DNA from: Amaranthus tricolor
Taxonomy: Eukaryota > Streptophyta > Magnoliopsida > Caryophyllales > Amaranthaceae
Direction of reading: 5' to 3'
DNA: 64,000 nt
Assembly (NCBI RefSeq): GCF_026212465.1
Contig: NC_080059.1
Span: 18,810,273-18,874,272, forward strand
The notes below the pieces were generated by a model that saw only the letters and a list, made by a program, of their open reading frames with translations, searched no databases and was not told the origin of the DNA. Numbering within the stretch: the first letter of the stretch is position 1; every line of letters begins with the position of its first letter. This document shows positions 58,704 to 64,000 of this stretch, piece after piece. Position numbers and translations under genes: made by a program.

Positions 58704-59501
58704 TAGAGGTGTTCATTCGGTTGATCGGGTCGGTTTCGGACGGGCGTTATTCGGTTCGATTGCATTTCGGATCGGTTATTTTTCAGCTGTGTGTTACAAC
58801 GGGTCACACTCGGGTCGAGTCGGTTAGTCACGGTTCGGTTAGAGATCGGTTATTCAAGCTATCGGGTTAGCATCAGTTTGGTGTTGGTTGAAGTTCGTGT
58901 CGAGTGTCAATCGGTCTCGGGTTGTCATCGATTACTAATTGGTTCGGTTTTTTCGGGTACAGATCGGGTTCGAGCTTTATTTTTCGAGTAGTTATCGGTT
59001 ACGGATAACTATTGATCGGGTCAATATCGAAATAAGTTAATAGTCAGGTTTTTAATTGGACTTAATTTGCTAAAATTAGGTGAAAATTTGATTCGGATTT
59101 ATAACAGTTCGATTTACAATCGGTTCGGGTTTGTATCAGTTCGGGTTAAAAACAGTTCGATTAATAATCGATCGGGTTTGTATCAGTTCGGGTTAAAAAC
59201 AGTTCGATCTTAATCGGTTTTAGTCAGGTTACATTCGGTTACGTGCATAATTCGGGTCGGATTTGACTCGGGTCGATCACTGTTCAGTTCGGGTAACATC
59301 GGTTAAGGTTTATATGTCGGTTATAAAATTCGGTTGCAGTTCGAGTTCGATTTTTCCCTTTTCGGTTATCAAACGGTTCGAGTGAAGTATCGATTCGGAT
59401 AATTGCGGTTCGGTAAACCTAAAAAACTTACATTTTTTCGGGTCGGATAATTTTCGATTCCGGGTCGAATTTTCGGGTCGGGTTTGTTTTGAACAGTTCT
59501 A
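58704..59501 (+). mobile_element. TCGG-rich hAT-like non-autonomous element, complete (798 bp)
   Basis: A perfect 8-bp target duplication, ACAACGGA, lies at 58696-58703 and 59502-59509. The termini TAGAGGTGTTCA and TGAACAGTTCTA are inverted with two mismatches over 12 bases. An 8-bp duplication and TAG-start termini fit hAT. The body is densely packed with TCGGTT, CGGGTC and GTTCGG words and has no transposase. It shares the whole left half in order with 5073-5991. This copy defines the ends of the family. Confidence 0.85.
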
Positions 59502-59509
59502 ACAACGGA

Positions 59510-60731
59510 GGAAGTATTATTTTACATATAAGACTAAATCCATGAAGTATTACTATAGAATCTAAGGAATAAAGCAATGGAGTTGGAGCTTCATGTACAA
59601 GAATGACACTCTCATAGCTGTTTAAGGAGCTTGTAGTTAGTTATAGGCTATAGTTATACAATTATAACTGCTAGATGTAGGAAGTAGCTCTATAGTTAGG
59701 TAAATGAAGTTTATTATTTATTAAAATTAAGAAAAACTTACTTTTAAAAATCTTAACTTTGCGTAATTTAATTTTAAAAATTCCGATTTTTAATTACTAT
59801 TTTAAAAATTTTAACTTTGACAACAATCTAAGAAGTAAAAAGGTCAAATAGCATTATGTTAATGGTTCAAAGCTTTTGAAACACAAACGACTTAGCCCTC
59901 CCTAATCCTAGGCCACCCAGAAACCACCACCCATCAACATAATTATTGATCACCCCAGACAAAACAACCACCACCATCTATCAACCATTCAACAATCCTT
60001 CAAACAATTGAAATCCGCCGAAACCTTACCCGAGTATAGTGATACTAAAGCTAAAAATGGGGAAAATCCTTTAATTGTTCGATGTTAAATCTGGGTTGAA
60101 CTAAAACTAAAAATGGGGATACTCAAAATTGTCATAAACCATTGAAAATATTGGGATTGGAGAGAAAAGAAAAATGATTTCCTTTTAGTTTTGGCGAAAA
60201 GTAGGCATGGCCATGGGTTTTGGACCCTAAGGAGCTAAACTCGATCCGACCCTAATTTAAGGGTCTGGTTCTACCTATTGTTGGGCCATATGGATCTAGG
60301 TCGGATCTGGATCCATGACCTTAGGGTTCGGGTCCAGGTTCACACGTTTGAGACTTTGAGACCTAGATTCGACCCATGGGCCCATTCATATTTTTGTTTA
60401 AAATTATATATTAGCTATCATTTGTATTTAATTGTTTGATTTGAAATCATACATTCTATTAATTTTACTGTTTAATATTAAAAAGGAAGTTTGATTGTGA
60501 GCATGCCATTTGTCATTTTTTCATTGGATGGTATTAATGGAATTTGACAGATTTGCATTTTTTACACTTACCATATTCACAAATGTATATTTTAGGAAAA
60601 AGTCATACATTAATGGATGCAATAAATCACAATTATTCCAATTACACAGTTGTATATAAATGGTTTAAAAAATTATAATAGAAAATATATAATATACTGT
60701 GTAGAACATTATATAGTCTGATAAAATTCTG
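59510..60731. other. Spacer; possible hAT MITE fragment
   Basis: No gene supported. At about 60205-60395, GGCATGGCCATGGGTTTTGG, repeated GGGTCTGG/GGATCTGG words and CCATGGGCCCATTCATAT suggest part of a hAT MITE, but no duplication was found. Confidence 0.4.
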
Positions 60732-60950
60732 AAATTACACCATGTAGAAAATTATACTACAAAATAAATTACACTTATTCCAGTGTAATTGGAATTATAC
60801 TATTTAGAAAATTATACTGCAAAAATAAATTACATTTATTCCAGTATAATTGGAATTACACTATTTAGAATATTATACTATAGAATAAATTACATTTATT
60901 CCGTGTAATTGGAATTATACTATTTAGAACATTGTACTATTTATAAAATT
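60732..60950 (+). repeat. Tandem repeat, about 61-bp unit, 3.5 copies
   Basis: Units begin AATTACACCATGTAGAAAAT, AATTATACTATTTAGAAAAT, AATTACACTATTTAGAATAT and AATTATACTATTTAGAACAT. Each includes AAATTACATTTATTCCAGTG and TAATTGG, making the unit partly self-complementary (ATTACA/TGTAAT). Confidence 0.8.
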
Positions 60951-61794
60951 ACATTGTATATAAAATTATACAGCAATTTATAAAATTACTTAAAGTAAAT
61001 AATAGCCCCTTTTTCCATTAATTGTTATTTAAAACTAAAATGACATAAAATTCAATTAATTGATCATTAAAATCAAAAATATTAAAAGTTAAAAGTTAAA
61101 TTAAAAAATATACTTACGCTATTCTTTTTTTTAATTTTTAAAATTTTTTTGATTTTTTTCTAAATTAATTTTGCAATTAAATTTTCACAAATTCTCATGA
61201 AAGTCGGTTTCTCAAAGTGACCATCTTTCATGGGCTTGTCCATTTAATTTTTTTTTAAAAAGAATCAGAATTTGGTATAATTAAAAAACTGAAATTGTGG
61301 ATTTCAAAAAATTAACTTGCCTATTAACCGTGCAACATTTATGTTAGTTTTATTTTTCTTTTATTAACTTCTTCACCTTCTTTCTTCTTATTCTTTCCCT
61401 TCTCAAGCTTTCTCTTCTCAAATTTTCTCCATTTTTCAGACCATTACTTGTTAAATCAATAAGTTTGATTAATTTTTTCATCTTTTCATCTTCTTTATTT
61501 TTCTTTGTTCATAGATATTTTTTGGCAATCATTTCAAACTTTCTCAAACTTTCTTTTCTTTATTTTTTCATTTTTTAGGGTATTATTGACAAATTTATTT
61601 GTTTAATAATATGTATTTCGTGTGGATAGGATGTAATTTTTTCGTGTAAATAATATGTAATTTTTTTGTTATATTTATAGAAACTTATAACAAGAAAGCA
61701 AGCTTGATAGAGGATTATTAATCCCAAAAACAAGAACACGAAGTTGTGTTATATCAAATTGGAAACAGGAAAAAGGACGTGAATGAAGTTGACA
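60951..61794. other. Spacer, pyrimidine-rich in part
   Basis: No coding region. About 61360-61580 is CT-rich (TTCTTTCTTCTTATTC, CTTTCTCTTCTCAAATTTTC repeated twice with variation). It may be a decayed 5' UTR or simple sequence; nothing decides it. Confidence 0.4.
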
Positions 61795-62436
61795 TTATTA
61801 AGCAAACTGTAAGTGAGCATTAAACATATTGTAAGTAGGCATTAAGAATGATTTAAGCAGGCATTAAGTATGTCGTACGTAGGCATTAAGCATATTTAAT
61901 GTAGGCATACTGTAAATAGACATTAAGAAAACTATAAGTAGGCATTAAGCATGATATAAATAGACATTATGAATACTATTAGTAGGCATTAAGGATGATG
62001 TAAGTAGGCATTAAGAATGATGTAGGTAGGCATTAAGCATACTGTAAGTTGGTATTAAGTATGCTGTAAGTAGGCATTAATCATACTATGCGTTGACATT
62101 AAGTATATTGTAAGTAGACATTAAGAATTCTGTAAGGTGGCATTACGGATGATATAAGTTGGCATTAAGGATTTTGTATATATTAAATCCTTTTACATTT
62201 TAAGGATATTTTGTTTTAATGCCTACTTATACTATTATCAGTGCCTACTTATATTATACTTAATGTTTACTTACATCAGACTTAATGTTAACTTACATCA
62301 TACTTAATGCAACCTTACATCAAACATAAATGCCAACTTACATCAGATTTAATTCCAACTTACAACACACGTATTGACTACTTATATCAGACTTAATGCC
62401 AACTTACATCAGACTTAATGTCAACATACAACACAC
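61795..62436. repeat. 22-bp minisatellite in inverted arrangement
   Basis: Units of the GTAAGTAGGCATTAAGGATGAT type run forward from about 61805 to 62190. After a short spacer (TTAAATCCTTTTACATTTTAAGG) they run reversed from about 62215 to 62430 (GCCAACTTACATCAGACTTA type). The two arms could fold into a long imperfect hairpin. It is the same unit as at 12541-12915. The PIF element starts right after it. Confidence 0.85.
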
Positions 62437-62720
62437 TTAGGGTGTGTTTGGTTGGTTATTTTTATTGGTATGGAATGGTATGACAACCCATTCCAATGTT
62501 TGGTTATGTAATTTTACATTGGGATCTCATACCCAAAGGATTCTCATACCATTCCATTCCCTAAAATCCCATACCCTCCTATCCCCCAAAGTTTCAAACT
62601 CCATTCCCCCCATATACAAACCCTAATTCACTCTTCCTTCTTAAAAATCCCTCTCTTCCTTCAATCTGAAATCCCTGTTCTTCAATCTTCTTCGCGTGCC
62701 TCTTTCAATCTTCTTCAATC

Positions 62721-62788
62721 TTCTGTTTTTCTTTCCCTGTTCTCACCGGTGACCTTCTGTTTTTCTTTCCCTGTTCTCACCGGTGACC
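62721..62788 (+). repeat. Exact 34-bp tandem duplication in the PIF leader
   Basis: TTCTGTTTTTCTTTCCCTG through CACCGGTGACC occurs twice back to back without a mismatch. Further partial duplications (CCTCCATTCCATCCTCTC; CAGACGGCTACT) follow within 160 bases. Confidence 0.9.
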
Positions 62789-63557
62789 TCCTGTTCTTCG
62801 GTTCTTCGGTTCCCCGTACTCTGTTCTTCCTCCATTCCATCCTCTCCGCCAGCAGCCCAGTCTCCTCCATTCCATCCTCTCCTCCAGCGTCCAGACGGCT
62901 ACTATCGCAGACCGGCAAACGCAGACGGCTACTCCAGCGTCCAAAGTATATACCTTTTTTTTTGTTTCTTTCCCTAGAAATTTTAATTTCAATTCTTAAT
63001 TTGAATTTATTAAAGTTTTGATTGATTAGTAACTTTACTGTACAATTGATTTGGGTTTATACATTTTCAAATGGTGGAGTAGTAATTTTAATTCTACAAT
63101 GATTGTGTATTTCGTTTTGCCGGTTGTGTATTTCATCTTTGTTCATCATTTTGCCTTTATACAAACCAATGCTTTTGATAATGGAGGTTATGATTTTCAG
63201 TCCCTTTCTTCACTTACTATCTTTGCTTGGAAACCCATCTTTAGAAGCTCAGATCTTCCCAGAAATGTATGTTTTTCATCTGTTACTTCTTCAATTTTTT
63301 GAATTTTTAGTATTTAATTGAATCTGGTTTGCTAATATTTTGTTGCTGTTATGCTTGTATTTGGGTCTTTGATTTGATGTTGCTGGTTTGCTAATACTTC
63401 TTCAATATTTTGTTGCTGGTTTGCTAATAATTGAAATGTGTAATAATTGAATCAGTTTGTACTGGATTAATTCAAATGCTTAGTTTGTTAACAATGTCAA
63501 TTAGCCATAGTAATGATTGCTAGATTAATTTGATGATGCATATATACATTCACAGAA

Positions 63558-64000
63558 ATGATTCCATCTCAATTAGCCACAGTAAGAAGAAGGAAGAAGA
63601 GACAAATTGAATTACTTGTACTTCTCATGGTTGTTAACAATGTCGTCACACTCATGTACTTGGTGATGTGTATGATGGGTGTAATTGTTTATGAAATTGA
63701 ACGACCACGTTATAGCAAAAGTGAGAAGAAACAACTTAGACAAAAGCACTTGGATGCACTAATCAAGGATAGTGATATAGTCTGCAAAAGTGAACTTCGT
63801 GTGAATAGAAAAACCTTTTATGTTCTTTGTGAGATGGTTCGAAATGTCGGTGGTTTAAATGGCACTCGAAATATGTCTTTGGAGGAAATTGTAGCTATGT
63901 TCTTGTACACGTTGGCACATCATTTGAAAAATAGGACAATTAGAAGTCATTTCTTTCGAAGTGGAGAAAGTGTTAGTAGAAACTTCCACCGATGTCTTCT
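63558..64000 (+). CDS. PIF/Harbinger transposase (HARBI1/ALP1-like), N-terminal part
   Basis: An open frame of 147 codons from ATG at 63558 to the window end with no stop. It begins MIPSQLATVRRRKKRQIELL, then a hydrophobic stretch, then IERPRYSKSEKKQLRQKHLD. The recognisable DUF8040/HARBI1 N-terminal block follows: CKSELRVNRKTFYVLCEMVR, VGGLNGTRNMSLEEIVAMFL, YTLAHHLKNRTIRSHFFRSG and ESVSRNFHRCL. In autonomous PIF elements this precedes the DDE nuclease domain, which would lie to the right. It acts with an adjacent Myb/SANT-like protein in known elements; no such ORF is seen to the left. A possible splice acceptor (TTCACAG) lies just upstream of the ATG. The intact frame hints at a young element. 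Confidence 0.85.
   Translation, partial: MIPSQLATVRRRKKRQIELLVLLMVVNNVVTLMYLVMCMMGVIVYEIERPRYSKSEKKQLRQKHLDALIKDSDIVCKSELRVNRKTFYVLCEMVRNVGGLNGTRNMSLEEIVAMFLYTLAHHLKNRTIRSHFFRSGESVSRNFHRCL

Larger units (their letters stand above)
62440..64000 (+). mobile_element. PIF/Harbinger element, left part
   Basis: TTA (62437-62439) followed by GGGTGTGTTTGGTTGG is a canonical PIF/Harbinger target and terminus. The leader is CT-rich with a 34-bp exact tandem duplication (62721-62788), followed by AT-rich sequence that may hold an intron, and then the transposase frame from 63558. The right end is beyond the window. Confidence 0.8.

Noticed and set aside
58704..59501. Helitron
   Set aside because: It has inverted termini and an 8-bp duplication; Helitrons have neither.

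Overview
The window is AT-rich nuclear DNA of a flowering plant, almost certainly a eudicot. The evidence is the set of repeats: a SIRE-like Copia element with a third, env-like ORF, plant L1 and RTE LINEs, and plant-type mariner, MULE, hAT and PIF/Harbinger elements with their Stowaway and Tourist MITEs. My impression from the repeat style is Caryophyllales/Amaranthaceae, but I cannot prove it. I find no convincing host gene, tRNA, rRNA or CRISPR array. The window is a transposon graveyard with several layers of nesting.

Layout. 1-1222: right end of a mariner-like element (MLE) with the N-terminal part of its transposase on the minus strand. 1.28-4.7 kb: Stowaway/Tourist MITEs and AT-rich spacer. 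4.7-6.84 kb: a 5'-truncated RTE LINE on the plus strand, interrupted at 5073-5991 by an element of a TCGG-rich, hAT-like family. That family recurs intact at 58704-59501 with a perfect 8-bp target duplication, and as a decayed inverted copy near 2.05-2.23 kb. 7-12.4 kb: small MITEs. 12.46-12.97 kb: a terminal-inverted-repeat element filled with a 22-bp minisatellite. 13.2-14.4 kb: a solo Copia LTR. 15.7-16.1 kb: a foldback repeat. 18.7-19.3 kb: the N-terminal end of a hAT transposase pseudogene.

19.4-26.9 kb: one L1 LINE (minus strand), split by a Copia-type solo LTR (about 21.47-22.57 kb) and by a 2.8-kb solo LTR with target duplication GATGC (22768-25591). At about 26.9 kb the L1 abuts the 5'-truncated Copia element A (plus strand; gag, pol, env-like ORF, 3' LTR; to 47688). 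A non-coding, LARD-like Gypsy-type element with about 3.5-3.6-kb LTRs (31282-42734, minus strand) lies inside the reverse-transcriptase/RNase H region of element A. By eye its LTRs differ at roughly 1% of positions, so it is young.

47.7-55.4 kb: a minus-strand MULE (MuDR-type) transposase gene, cut by Copia A's 3' LTR on one side and split by Copia element B (48883-55131, TSD GGGTC). Element B is internally deleted, and a hAT-like element sits in its 5' LTR. 55.4-62.4 kb: MITE-like repeats, a three-fold palindrome, the hAT-like element, a 61-bp tandem repeat and a large inverted array of the 22-bp minisatellite. 62440-64000: the left end of a PIF/Harbinger element with an open HARBI1-like transposase frame that runs off the window.

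No cooperating gene system is present. The informative content is the order of insertions, the deletion junctions and a few structurally odd repeats: an in-frame (AT)n expansion inside RNase H, an expanded poly-G in an LTR, minisatellite-bearing TIR elements, and an apparently TSD-less insertion.
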